From NCBI RefSeq assembly GCF_004310425.1, contig NZ_SIUB01000005.1, positions 124,001-188,000 of the forward strand: DNA of 64,000 bases, in the 5' to 3' direction. Positions 8,861 through 17,637 of this stretch are shown piece after piece (position 1 is the stretch's first letter; each line of letters begins with the position of its first letter). Both the position numbers and the translations under genes were made by a program. Origin of the DNA: Hansschlegelia quercus (GTDB lineage Bacteria > Pseudomonadota > Alphaproteobacteria > Rhizobiales > Methylopilaceae). Below the pieces are notes generated by a model. It ran no database searches. It saw nothing but the letters and a program-made list of their open reading frames with translations, and was not told the DNA's origin.

Positions 8861-10327
8861 TCAGAGATAGGGCAGCGCGAGCCGAGTGGTCGCGTCGCGA
8901 AGTTTTATGAGGAAAGGCCGCCCATCGATCTCCGATAGCGTAATACGCCGCCCGCACTTCTGGTCGATCAGGGTCGACAGCCGCTGGCAGAGATCTCGGT
9001 CGTAGACCTCGAGGCCGAGCTCGAAATTCAGCCTCAGGCTGCGCGCGTCCCAGTTCGCGGAGCCAATCAGGCTCCACTCGTCGTCCACCGTCATGAGCTT
9101 GGCGTGGTCGAAGGGCGGCTGCGAGCGATAAAGGCTGCATCCGGCCTCCAGAAGCGGGCGGATATGCGCCTCGACGGCCCACGCCACCATCTTGTGATTG
9201 TTCACCCCGGGCGTCACCAGCCTGACGTCCACGCCGCGCAGCGAGGCGAGCATGAGCGCCGTCAGAAGCTGTTCCTCCGGCAGGAAGTACGGCGTGGCGA
9301 TCCGTATGGACCGTCGTGCGGCGGTGATGGCCGAAAGCAGCACGAGCAGGAGCTGGCCGACCGCCTGGTCGGGGCCCGCCTGGATCGCGCGGGCGACCTC
9401 GCCCTCGGCCGGCAGCCGCGACGAAGTTCGGCTCGAGCCGCTCGCCTCCTCGCCGGTGGCGAACGCCCAATCGTCGTCGAAGCCCTCCGCGATTTGGCGG
9501 ACCACGTCGCCGCGCACCCGGAAATGGGTGTCGCGGACGCGCGCCTCCTCAGGCGCCGAGGCGAGGTTCTCGGCCGCGATGTTGAGTCCGCCGATGAAGG
9601 CGATCTCGCCGTCGATGATGAGGGCCTTCTTGTGGAGCCGCAGATCGAGGAACGGCATCTTCCACGGCCAGAACGAATGTAGGAAACGTGCGGCCGGCAC
9701 GCCCTCGGCGCGGAGCGCCCGATAGGCCCGAGACAGGAAGAAGCCGCCGCCCATGCCGTCGATCAGCACGCGCACGTCGACGCCTCGGCGCCTGGCCACG
9801 GCAAGCGCCGCGACGAATTTCGAGCCCGGTTCGTCGACGCGGAAGATGAAGGTCGAGAGAGCGACGCTCGACCGCGCGCTCTCGATCGCGGCGAGCATGA
9901 CGGGATAGGCCTCTTCCCCGGAATCGAGCACGAGATCGACGTCCGCCTGCCTGAGGTCGGAGCCGGTAATGGCGCCGACGGCGAGTTGCAGCCGCTCGCG
10001 CCGCGTGGTCGGGGCGGAGCGGTTGCTCGCCTCGGCGTCGAGGGTCTGCTTCAACCCGCGAAGACGACGCGCCTTGCGGTGCACGCGGTTGATGCCGAAG
10101 CCGAGATAGAGCGCCGCCCCGAGAAGCGGCGACAGCCACACGACGCCGATCCACCCGACCGCCGCGCGCACTTCTCGCTTGTTCAGCAGCGCGTGGACGG
10201 TCGTCGCCGAGGCGATCGCGACGTGCAGGACGCTGAGAATGAGGCCGTCGGTTGCGAACAGATTCTGCAGGATGACGACGTCTCCGAAGGCGACGGGCGG
10301 CTTGGCGGCCCGCCGACCAATCAGCAC
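8861..10327 (-). CDS. phospholipase D-family cardiolipin synthase-like protein
   Basis: Likely joins two phosphatidylglycerols to cardiolipin at the inner membrane. With the GTG at 10327 the product has 488 residues, normal for bacterial Cls. Seen: two N-terminal hydrophobic helices (about 28-48 and 58-78), then two HKD motifs, HKKALIIDG..FIGG at 232-247 and HAKLMTVDD..LIGS at 408-422. The open frame extends to 10753, but that part runs antisense through the next gene and is rejected. There is no ATG near the expected start, so 10327 is an estimate. It could also be another PLD-family transphosphatidylase. Confidence 0.85.
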   Translation of the reverse strand: MLIGRRAAKPPVAFGDVVILQNLFATDGLILSVLHVAIASATTVHALLNKREVRAAVGWIGVVWLSPLLGAALYLGFGINRVHRKARRLRGLKQTLDAEASNRSAPTTRRERLQLAVGAITGSDLRQADVDLVLDSGEEAYPVMLAAIESARSSVALSTFIFRVDEPGSKFVAALAVARRRGVDVRVLIDGMGGGFFLSRAYRALRAEGVPAARFLHSFWPWKMPFLDLRLHKKALIIDGEIAFIGGLNIAAENLASAPEEARVRDTHFRVRGDVVRQIAEGFDDDWAFATGEEASGSSRTSSRLPAEGEVARAIQAGPDQAVGQLLLVLLSAITAARRSIRIATPYFLPEEQLLTALMLASLRGVDVRLVTPGVNNHKMVAWAVEAHIRPLLEAGCSLYRSQPPFDHAKLMTVDDEWSLIGSANWDARSLRLNFELGLEVYDRDLCQRLSTLIDQKCGRRITLSEIDGRPFLIKLRDATTRLALPYL

Positions 10328-10496
10328 GCGAACTTCGCCTTGCCAAGCAGCTGGACGCCTCAGCTCAACCCCGACCGCGGGCTCGTCAAACAGATGTGAT
10401 GCAGCTGGCGTCGCGCATCGGCGGCAGCGCTTTAGGTTGAGCTTGCCCGGCCTTGCCAGGCCATCCGATCGCCGCCGGACAAACGAGGAAGCCGCT

Positions 10497-11417
10497 ATGC
10501 TGACCCGACGCTCCCTACTCGCCGCCGCTGCGGCCTCCGCCGCGATCGGCCCGCTTGCGCGGGCGGCGGAACCCTCCGGAGGAAACATGAGCGCGATCGA
10601 AACGCGTGCGATCCCTTCGACCGGCGAGAAGATCCCGGTGATCGGGATGGGCACGTCGGGCAGCTTCGAGGTCAGACCCGGCTCGCCCGAGGAGGCGGCG
10701 CTGCGCGAGGTGGTGAGGACGTTCTTCGCAGGCGGAGGGACGGTCATCGACACCGCCCCGACCTACTCGAACGCGGAGGACATCCTCGGTCCGATCCTCG
10801 CCGAGCAGGACCTGCGCGGAAAAGCCTGGCTCGCGACCAAGCTGTCGGGCGTTCAGGGCCGCGAACGGGGGCTCGAGCAGTTCAACGGTTCGCTGAAGTC
10901 GCTGAAGACCAACAAGGTCGAGCTGCTGCAGGTCCACAATCTCGGCGACACCGCGACCCAGCTGAAGCTCGCGCGCGAGCTGAAGGCCGAAGGCGAGGTG
11001 CGATACGTCGGGCTCACGCATTACCTCGAATCCGCGCACGATCGGCTGCTCGAGGCGATGCGCGAGACCAAGCCCGATTTCATCCAGATCAACTATTCGG
11101 TTGGCGTTCGAGGGGCGGAGGAAAGGCTGCTGCCGGCTGCAAAGGACATGGGCGTCGCGGTCATCATCAACCGCGCCTTCGAAGACGGGAAGCTGTTCGC
11201 CAGGACGAAGGGTAAGGATCTGCCGGGTTGGGCCGCCGAGATCGGCGTCACGTCCTGGGCGCAGGCTTTCCTGAAATTCGCGCTCAGCCAGCCGGCCGTG
11301 ACCGTCGTGATCCCGGCGACGGGCAAGCCCGAGCGGCAGGCCGACAACCTCAAGGCCGGAACGGGGCCGATGCTGGACGAGGCGCAGCGGAAATCGCTGA
11401 TCGAGATGCTGGGCTGA
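10497..11417 (+). CDS. Tat-exported aldo/keto reductase
   Basis: A 306-residue NAD(P)H-dependent aldo/keto reductase. The N terminus (residues 1-23) is a twin-arginine signal (TRRSLL, Ala-rich core, ARA cut site), so the enzyme is probably exported folded with its cofactor. The catalytic tetrad is visible: Asp and Tyr in VIDTAPTYSN, Lys in ATKL, His in LLQVHNL. Start 10497 has a GAGGAAG upstream. The intergenic space with the PLD gene (10328-10496) must hold divergent promoters. The substrate is unknown. The next gene begins three bases after its stop. Confidence 0.88.
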   Translation: MLTRRSLLAAAAASAAIGPLARAAEPSGGNMSAIETRAIPSTGEKIPVIGMGTSGSFEVRPGSPEEAALREVVRTFFAGGGTVIDTAPTYSNAEDILGPILAEQDLRGKAWLATKLSGVQGRERGLEQFNGSLKSLKTNKVELLQVHNLGDTATQLKLARELKAEGEVRYVGLTHYLESAHDRLLEAMRETKPDFIQINYSVGVRGAEERLLPAAKDMGVAVIINRAFEDGKLFARTKGKDLPGWAAEIGVTSWAQAFLKFALSQPAVTVVIPATGKPERQADNLKAGTGPMLDEAQRKSLIEMLG

Positions 11418-11420
11418 GGC

Positions 11421-12764
11421 GTGGCCGCCGGCGACGCCGCCGCCGAGGCGAACGGGGGACGCGGCTTCAGGCGTTTCGCCGACATCCGGCGAGGCGAAGG
11501 CGCGCTGATCGGCTGGGCCGGCCTCTACATCTTCGCCCTGATGACGGCCTATTACGTGCTGCGGCCGATCCGCGACGCGATGGGGGTCGAAGGCGGGATC
11601 GAGAACCTACCGTGGCTGTTCAGCGCGACGCTCGTCGCGATGATCGCGCTGAACCCGCTTTACGCCGCGCTCGTGCGGAGACTCCCGAGCCGGACGCTGA
11701 TCCCGGTCGTCTACCTGTTCTTCGTCGCCAATCTCGCCGCGTTCGGCCTCGCTGCGCATTTCTCTTCGCCTGAGCAACTGGTCTGGGTCGGCCGGGGCTT
11801 CTTCATCTGGCTCTCGGTTTTCAACCTGTTCGTCGTCTCGGTGTTCTGGACCCTGATGGTCGACCTGTTCGACTCGGGCCAAGCCAAGCGGCTGTTCGGT
11901 TTTCTCGCGGCGGCCGCAACGCTCGGAGCGACGCTCGGCTCGGCCATCGCCGCCACGCTCGCCAAGGCGCTCAGCACCGCGGCGATGATGACGGTCGCAG
12001 CGGCGCTCCTTCTGGTCGCGGTCGCCTGCGTCGCCCGCATCGTCCGGCTGGCGCGGGACCTGCCGAGCAGAACCGCCGACCTCGAGCGCGAGACGATCGG
12101 CGGCGGCCTGTGGGCCGGCCTCATCCGCGTCGCGCGTTCGCCTTATCTGATCAATATCGGCCTCTACATCCTGTTCTACGCCGTGACGTCGACGTTCCTG
12201 TATTTCCAGCAGGCCGAGATCGCGAAGAACGCTTTCGCCGATCGCGGCGCGCGCACCGCCTTCTTCGCCTCTGTCGACCTCGCCGTGAACGTGTTGACGC
12301 TGTTCGTGCAGGTATTCCTGACGAGCGGCGTGCTGCGGCGCTTCGGCGTGGCAAAGGCGGCCGCCGTCCTTCCACTACTGACGCTGATCGGCTTCACGGC
12401 TCTGGCCGTCGCGCCCACGATCACGGCGATCGTCGCGTTCCAGGTGCTGCGCCGTGTCGGCAATTTCGGCCTCGCGAAACCGACGCGGGAGCTGATGTTC
12501 ACGGTGCTTTCGCGCGAGGATAAGTACAAGGCGAAGAACGTCGTCGACACGGTGATCTATCGGCTCGGCGACCAAGTCGGCAGTTGGTCCTACGCTCTGC
12601 TTGCAGCTTTTGGGCTCGGCGTCGCGGGAGTCGCGGTCGCGGCGTTGCCCATTGCTGCGGCGTGGCTCATCAACGCTTACTGGCTCGGCGCGCGGCAGGA
12701 GGCGATGGCGAAGTCGAGCGAGCAGGCGCCGGAGCGCGCCGCTCCGCTCGGTGAAAATGCCTGA
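11421..12764 (+). CDS. MFS-like carrier (ATP/ADP-translocase-type fold)
   Basis: A 447-residue polytopic membrane protein with 11-12 hydrophobic helices. The first helix is followed by YYVLRPIRDAMG, a motif seen in MFS proteins annotated as NTP/NDP-exchange-type (TlcC-like) carriers of free-living bacteria. Nucleotide exchange itself is not implied, since this organism is not an obvious obligate intracellular parasite. A GTG start lies three bases after the aldo/keto reductase stop, so the two genes are probably co-transcribed. Substrate unknown. Confidence 0.7.
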   Translation: MAAGDAAAEANGGRGFRRFADIRRGEGALIGWAGLYIFALMTAYYVLRPIRDAMGVEGGIENLPWLFSATLVAMIALNPLYAALVRRLPSRTLIPVVYLFFVANLAAFGLAAHFSSPEQLVWVGRGFFIWLSVFNLFVVSVFWTLMVDLFDSGQAKRLFGFLAAAATLGATLGSAIAATLAKALSTAAMMTVAAALLLVAVACVARIVRLARDLPSRTADLERETIGGGLWAGLIRVARSPYLINIGLYILFYAVTSTFLYFQQAEIAKNAFADRGARTAFFASVDLAVNVLTLFVQVFLTSGVLRRFGVAKAAAVLPLLTLIGFTALAVAPTITAIVAFQVLRRVGNFGLAKPTRELMFTVLSREDKYKAKNVVDTVIYRLGDQVGSWSYALLAAFGLGVAGVAVAALPIAAAWLINAYWLGARQEAMAKSSEQAPERAAPLGENA

Positions 12765-12821
12765 TGTTCGAGGATCGAACGAGCGGTCTGGCTCGTTCTA
12801 GCTTCAACTAGGGAGGTTCAA

Positions 12822-13337
12822 ATGAAAACGACAACCGTACTCGCAGTGCTCCTGCTGGCAGCGTCTCCGGCGCTCGCCCAGTCAGTCGGAGAGAAATCAG
12901 GCGTCAACTCCGTTCTCGGCGTCACGCCTTCGACAGAGGATTTTGTCCTACAAGCCGCGCAAAGCGACATGTTCGAGATTCAGTCGAGCAAACTTGCGTC
13001 GACGCAGAGCGACAAGGTCAAGGACTTCGCTCAGCAGATGGTCGAGGCGCACAGCAAGACGACCTCGGAGCTGAAGTCCGCCGTGGGCTCCAAGATGACG
13101 CTCCCGACCGACGTGAGCAGCTCGCAGAAGAGCATGCTGGACGACCTGAAGACCCGGAAGGGCGACGACCTCGCCGATCAGTATATCGATGATCAGGTCA
13201 GCGCTCATAAGGATGCGGTGTCGCTGTTCCAGCGCTACGCGGACGGCGGCGACTCCCCGGAGCTGAAGGCCTGGGCGGCGAAGACGTTGCCCGATCTCCA
13301 GCATCATCTCGAAATGGCGCAAGCGCTGGACAAGTAA
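12822..13337 (+). CDS. DUF4142 exported protein
   Basis: A 171-residue secreted protein: signal peptide at 1-19 (cut after ALA), then an all-helical DUF4142 domain (TEDFVLQAAQSDMFEIQSSKLA through HHLEMAQAL) related to four-helix ferritin-like bundles. The role is unknown; such genes are often stress-induced. A GGGAGG ribosome-binding site sits seven bases before the ATG, and a strong rho-independent terminator follows, so this is a single-gene unit. Confidence 0.85.
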   Translation: MKTTTVLAVLLLAASPALAQSVGEKSGVNSVLGVTPSTEDFVLQAAQSDMFEIQSSKLASTQSDKVKDFAQQMVEAHSKTTSELKSAVGSKMTLPTDVSSSQKSMLDDLKTRKGDDLADQYIDDQVSAHKDAVSLFQRYADGGDSPELKAWAAKTLPDLQHHLEMAQALDK

Positions 13338-13342
13338 TCTCG

Positions 13343-13372
13343 ATCGGCGCGCCTCACGGCGCGCCGATTTTT
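13343..13372 (+). terminator. rho-independent terminator of the DUF4142 gene
   Basis: A perfect 11-bp stem (ATCGGCGCGCC / GGCGCGCCGAT) with a TCAC loop runs into TTTTT, six bases after the DUF4142 stop. It also lies between convergent genes and would block readthrough into the receiver gene. Confidence 0.92.
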
Positions 13373-13391
13373 CTCTAGACGACGCGTTCGC

Positions 13392-13778
13392 TCATCGAGC
13401 TTGATCCTCGGCTTCTGCGGACTGTTGAACCGCGTTGCGCAAGGCGTCTTGAATCACCCTCGGATAATACGGCTTCGATACAAACCTCCCATCATCCGGG
13501 AGGTCTTCGTTTGCAATAGAGGCGTGGCCGGAAACGACGATAAATTTGATGTTTGGCCACCTCTCGTGGACCAAATAGGAAAGCGCGACGCCGTCCATCG
13601 AGCCGGGCATGTCCACGTCGGTGAAAAGTACAGAGACGTCCGGATTGCTTTCCAGCAGGCTCAACGCTTCGTCCGCGTTTGCGGCTGTCAGAACCCGACT
13701 GCCGGCTTCTCTCACGTTTGATGCGGCCGCCAAGCGGAGGACCGGATCATCCTCAACGACCAGAACAACGCCATCCAT
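13392..13778 (-). CDS. single-domain response regulator (receiver only)
   Basis: A 128-residue receiver domain without an output domain. Seen: acidic pocket VVEDDPVLR, phosphoacceptor Asp in FTDVDMPG, the Ser/Thr position in VVSGHA and Lys in VSKPYY. ATG 13778 was chosen because GGAGG precedes it at correct spacing; the frame extends 15 residues further without family support. It stands divergent from the KaiC-like ATPase and hybrid kinase genes. A phosphotransfer link from that kinase is an inference from position only. Confidence 0.88.
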   Translation of the reverse strand: MDGVVLVVEDDPVLRLAAASNVREAGSRVLTAANADEALSLLESNPDVSVLFTDVDMPGSMDGVALSYLVHERWPNIKFIVVSGHASIANEDLPDDGRFVSKPYYPRVIQDALRNAVQQSAEAEDQAR

Positions 13779-13977
13779 AGCCTCCGTCTCCTGCCTTGAA
13801 GCCTCAACGGAGCAGGCGGTCATAGGTTTCGTGACGTTGGGATCGAGAGGCTACGCGAAGCGGGCATTCGCAGGGGTTGGTTGAGACGGGCATCGACCTC
13901 CAATCCGCTAGGCGGCGCCCTCGGATACCATTAGAAGGCGATATGCTACCTCTCCCCGCATTCAACGTGGCGCGCCA

Positions 13978-15453
13978 GTGAGCTTGATCTCGACGGGAAA
14001 TCAGGGACTCGACCTCGTTCTTCGCGGCGGCCTTCCCGAAAACCGCCTCTACCTTCTCGAAGGGGCGCCAGGAGCCGGTAAGACGACGCTGGCGCTGCAA
14101 TTCCTGCGGGAAGGCGTCCGGCGAGGTGAGCGACCGCTCTACGTCACGCTTTCGGAAACAAGGGAAGAACTGAGGGCCGTCGCCGTCTCCCACGGGTGGG
14201 ACCTCGACGAGTTCGACGTCTTTGAGTTCAGCTCCATCGAGAGCGTCCTCGGCGCCGGCAGCGATCAGTCGATTCTGCATTCCTGGGAGCTGGAGCTTGG
14301 AGAAACTGTTCGCCTCGTGCAGGCCGAGGTGGAACGCACGCAGCCGAAGCGCGTCGTATTCGACAGCCTCTCCGAGATGAGACTGCTCGCGCAGGATCCG
14401 CTTCGCTACCGACGGCAGATCCTGGCCCTCAAGCAGTTCTTCGCCGGCCGCGATACGACCGTCCTGCTCATCGACGACATGACCGGCAATGGCGACGGGA
14501 GAGACACCCACCTCCACAGCCTGTGCCACGGCGTCATCACGCTGGAGCGTCTGACGCTGACTTTCGGGGCGGCTCGCCGCAGACTGCAGATCCAGAAGCT
14601 GCGCGGCGTGGATTTCGTCGCAGGCTTCCACGACTTCAACATCCGCAAGGGCGGCCTCGACATCTATCCGCGCCTGATCGCAGCGGACCACCACACCCCA
14701 TTTACCGGGGACCTCGTGCAAAGCGGCGTGCCGGAACTGGATGGACTTTTCAACGGCGGCCCCATGCGCGGAACCTGCACGTTGATCACGGGTCCCGCCG
14801 GCACGGGCAAGACCACCATCGCGCTTCAGTATCTTTACGCGGCGTGCGAGCGGGGCGAAGCCGCGACCGTCTATCAGTTCGACGAGCGGATCGGGACGCT
14901 TCTGACACGCGCCAGCGCCTTCGGACTGGACTTGCAGAAGCACATCGACGCCGGAACGCTCCGCATCGAGCAGATCGATCCGGCAGAGCTGTCGCCTGGC
15001 GAATTTGCGGCCCGCGTCCGCCGCGAAGTCGAAGCGCGCCAAGCCCAGATGCTCGTCATCGACAGCCTCAACGGCTATCTCTCCTCGATGCCCGAGGAGC
15101 AGCTCCTTATCCTGCAGATGCACGAGTTGCTTTCGTATCTGGGCCAGCAGGGCGTCGTGACGTTCCTCATCAATCCCCAGCAGGGACTTGTGGGCTCGAT
15201 GGCGACCAATCTGAACATCTCCTATGTCGCCGACGCGGTGGTGCTGCTTCGGTTCTTCGAGGCCGAAGGCCGCATCAGAAAAGCGATTTCGGTGCTCAAG
15301 AACCGTGGCGGCAGGCATGAAGATGTCATTCGTGAGCTTCGCATCGACTCCCAGGGCGTTCGGGTGGGCGAAGCGCTGAAACAGTTCAGGGGAGTGCTGA
15401 CGGGGACGCCCGAATACACCGGCGAACGGGCCCCGCTGATGGAAGACCGCTGA
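13978..15453 (+). CDS. KaiC-like double-domain ATPase
   Basis: A 491-residue RecA/KaiC-superfamily ATPase with two KaiC domains (about 1-240 and 245-485). Walker A motifs are GAPGAGKTT (29-37) and GPAGTGKTT (272-280); acidic LSETREEL and QFDERIG follow the first strands, and Walker B-like VVFDSLSEM and MLVIDSLNGYL are present. The C-terminal region NISYVADAVVLLR aligns by eye with the KaiC autophosphorylation segment: the first Ser is kept and the adjacent Thr is Tyr. No kaiA or kaiB is visible, so a clock is not implied. The GTG start has only a weak ribosome-binding site. The gene is one base from the hybrid kinase. Confidence 0.88.
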   Translation: MSLISTGNQGLDLVLRGGLPENRLYLLEGAPGAGKTTLALQFLREGVRRGERPLYVTLSETREELRAVAVSHGWDLDEFDVFEFSSIESVLGAGSDQSILHSWELELGETVRLVQAEVERTQPKRVVFDSLSEMRLLAQDPLRYRRQILALKQFFAGRDTTVLLIDDMTGNGDGRDTHLHSLCHGVITLERLTLTFGAARRRLQIQKLRGVDFVAGFHDFNIRKGGLDIYPRLIAADHHTPFTGDLVQSGVPELDGLFNGGPMRGTCTLITGPAGTGKTTIALQYLYAACERGEAATVYQFDERIGTLLTRASAFGLDLQKHIDAGTLRIEQIDPAELSPGEFAARVRREVEARQAQMLVIDSLNGYLSSMPEEQLLILQMHELLSYLGQQGVVTFLINPQQGLVGSMATNLNISYVADAVVLLRFFEAEGRIRKAISVLKNRGGRHEDVIRELRIDSQGVRVGEALKQFRGVLTGTPEYTGERAPLMEDR

Positions 15454-15454
15454 C

Positions 15455-17569
15455 ATGAGCCACAGGACCGGCCCCGAAGGGCACAAGGTCCTCATACTGG
15501 CGCCTTATGGACGCGACGCCGAAAGTGCGGCGACGCTCCTGTCGCGCGAGGGGCATGACACGCATGTCTGCGTGGATCTCCCGTCCGTCGCGACGGCGCT
15601 GGACGAGGGGACGGGCGTCGTCCTGGTGACGGAAGAAGCGCTTCGAGACGCCGCCGGCGTCGAAGCTCTGCAACAATCGCTGAAAGCGCAGCCCTACTGG
15701 TCGGACGTCCCGTTCATCCTCCTGACCACGCGTAGCACCGAACGAAGCGGCCCCGGAGACCGAACGGGCGGCTGGCTCTTCAACTTCGTCTCCAACGCCA
15801 TCGTGCTCGAACGGCCGCTCGGATTGGCTTCGCTGCTGAGCGCCACGGCGTCTGCGCTGCGGTCGCGCCAGAAGCAGTTCGAGATGCGCGACAGGCTGGC
15901 GGATCTCGACAGAACGCGCGTCGAACTCGTGGAGCGGGAAAACCAGCTCAGGCTTGCGACCGAGGCCGCCGAAATCGGCCTTTGGGATGTCGATCCCATC
16001 AACGACGTCCTCTATTGGCCGCCTCGGGTGAAGAAGATGTTCGGCCTTTCCGCCGACGCCGAGGTCTCGATGACGCACTTCTATGAGGGGCTTCATCCGG
16101 ACGACAGGGACGCGACCGCGGCCGCATTCCAGGCGGCTGCGGATCCCGGGCGCCGCGCGGTCTACGATGTCGAATACCGGACGATCGGCCATGAGGACAA
16201 AATTCTGCGCTGGGTCGCCGCCAAAGGCAGGGGCGTCTTCGACGAGATGGGACGCTGCGTCCGGCTGATCGGAACGGCGATCGACGTGACGGCGCGGAAA
16301 GCCGCCGAGCTTCAGCTGCGATCGCTGAACGAGGAGCTCGAACGCCATGTTGCGGAGCGCACGGACAAGCTGATGGCGGCCGAGGCGGCTCTGCGCCAGA
16401 GCCATAAAATGGAAGCGGTCGGTCAGCTCACCGGCGGCATCGCGCACGACTTCAACAATATGCTGACCGGCGTGATCGGAGCGCTCGACCTGATCAAGCG
16501 CCGTGTCGGCGCCGGACGCCTGGACGATCTCGACCGCTTCATGGACGCCGCTTCATCGTCGGCGCAGCGCGCCGCTGCGCTGACGGCGCGGCTCCTGGCG
16601 TTCTCACGGCGTCAGTCGCTCGACCCCAAGCCGCTCGATCCCAATGCCCTGATCATGTCCCTCGAGGAGCTTCTGCGTCGGACGATCCAGGAAAATATCT
16701 CGCTGAGGATCGTCGCCAATCCGAGAGCCCCTCAGGCGATCGCCGACGCGAACCAGCTCGAGAGCGCGATCGTCAACCTCGCGATCAACGCGCGCGACGC
16801 CATGCCTGAGGGTGGGCAGCTCACGATCGAGACCAGCGTTGTCGAGCTCGACGAAAGCTATGTCGCGCTGAAGCCCGACATGCGGCCGGGGCCGTATGTC
16901 GTGATCTCGGTCTCCGACACCGGCGTCGGCATGAGCCCGGAAATCCTGGAAAAGATCTTCGATCCGTTCTTCACGACCAAGCCCATCGGACAGGGAACCG
17001 GGCTCGGACTGTCGATGATCTATGGCTTCGTGCGCCAGTCAGGGGGGCAGGTGCGAGTGCACAGCGAGCCCGGAGTCGGGACCACCGTGTCGCTTTATCT
17101 GCAGGCGAGCAACGCCATCGCTAAAGAACGCCTCGAAACGCCGCTGCCGCGGGCTCCCGACGGAAAAGGCCAGACGATCTTCCTGATAGAGGACGACGTG
17201 TCCGTGCGCCTCCTGGTCCGGAATGTGCTGGAGGAGCTGTCTTATCAGGTGATCGAAGCCAAGGACGCGGTTACTGCGATCCCAGTCCTCCGGTCGGGAC
17301 AGACGTTCAACCTGATCGTCTCCGACGTCGGGCTTCCGGGAATGAACGGGCGTCAACTCGCCGATATCGCGCGCACGCACCATCCGGACGTGCCGATCCT
17401 GTTCATCACCGGCTATGCCGAGAACGCCGCGATCCGCGCCGGCTTCCTCGGCACGAACATGCAGATGATCACCAAGCCATTCGCTATGGAGCTCCTGGCG
17501 CAGCGAGTCTCGGAGATGCTTGCGGCGGCCGACGCCGCCAAGTCCGAACTCGACCAAGTCTCCAGCTAG
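15455..17569 (+). CDS. hybrid histidine kinase with pseudo-receiver, PAS and receiver domains
   Basis: A 704-residue soluble sensor kinase without membrane segments. Order: a receiver-like N terminus (about 10-130) without the phosphoacceptor Asp (VVLVTEEAL at that strand), a PAS/PAC domain (about 163-283), a coiled coil (285-315), a HisKA domain with His331 in GGIAHDFNN, HATPase with N box [11 protein letters not shown] and G boxes SDTGVGM and GTGLGLS, then a C-terminal receiver (about 572-690) with Asp in [10 protein letters not shown] and Lys in ITKPF. It begins one base after the KaiC-like gene. KaiC-like ATPase plus hybrid kinase is a recurrent bacterial pairing, so the ATPase probably modulates the kinase. 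Confidence 0.9.
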   Translation: MSHRTGPEGHKVLILAPYGRDAESAATLLSREGHDTHVCVDLPSVATALDEGTGVVLVTEEALRDAAGVEALQQSLKAQPYWSDVPFILLTTRSTERSGPGDRTGGWLFNFVSNAIVLERPLGLASLLSATASALRSRQKQFEMRDRLADLDRTRVELVERENQLRLATEAAEIGLWDVDPINDVLYWPPRVKKMFGLSADAEVSMTHFYEGLHPDDRDATAAAFQAAADPGRRAVYDVEYRTIGHEDKILRWVAAKGRGVFDEMGRCVRLIGTAIDVTARKAAELQLRSLNEELERHVAERTDKLMAAEAALRQSHKMEAVGQLTGGIAHDFNNMLTGVIGALDLIKRRVGAGRLDDLDRFMDAASSSAQRAAALTARLLAFSRRQSLDPKPLDPNALIMSLEELLRRTIQENISLRIVANPRAPQAIADANQLESAIVNLAINARDAMPEGGQLTIETSVVELDESYVALKPDMRPGPYVVISVSDTGVGMSPEILEKIFDPFFTTKPIGQGTGLGLSMIYGFVRQSGGQVRVHSEPGVGTTVSLYLQASNAIAKERLETPLPRAPDGKGQTIFLIEDDVSVRLLVRNVLEELSYQVIEAKDAVTAIPVLRSGQTFNLIVSDVGLPGMNGRQLADIARTHHPDVPILFITGYAENAAIRAGFLGTNMQMITKPFAMELLAQRVSEMLAAADAAKSELDQVSS

Positions 17570-17602
17570 CGCAGCCGCGAGCCCGCGGGACGCGCTTTCC
17601 GA

Positions 17603-17630
17603 CGAGGCGGCGCCTCAAGACGCCGCCTCG
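17603..17630. terminator. hairpin between convergent genes
   Basis: A perfect 10-bp stem, CGAGGCGGCG (17603-17612) with CGCCGCCTCG (17621-17630), separates the hybrid kinase from the molybdopterin oxidoreductase. There is no T-run on either side, so it is a plausible but weak two-way terminator. Confidence 0.5.
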
Positions 17631-17637
17631 CTATCCG

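Noticed and set aside
10328-10753. N-terminal extension of the PLD-family protein
   Set aside because: It would run antisense through the divergent aldo/keto reductase gene and its signal peptide, and it exceeds the family length.
13978-15453. A circadian clock
   Set aside because: KaiC-like ATPases are common in bacteria without clocks, and no kaiA or kaiB is in the window.
13804-15495. 563-codon frame antisense to the KaiC-like gene
   Set aside because: The plus strand has two Walker A sites and a coherent fold; the antisense frame has neither motif nor ribosome-binding site.
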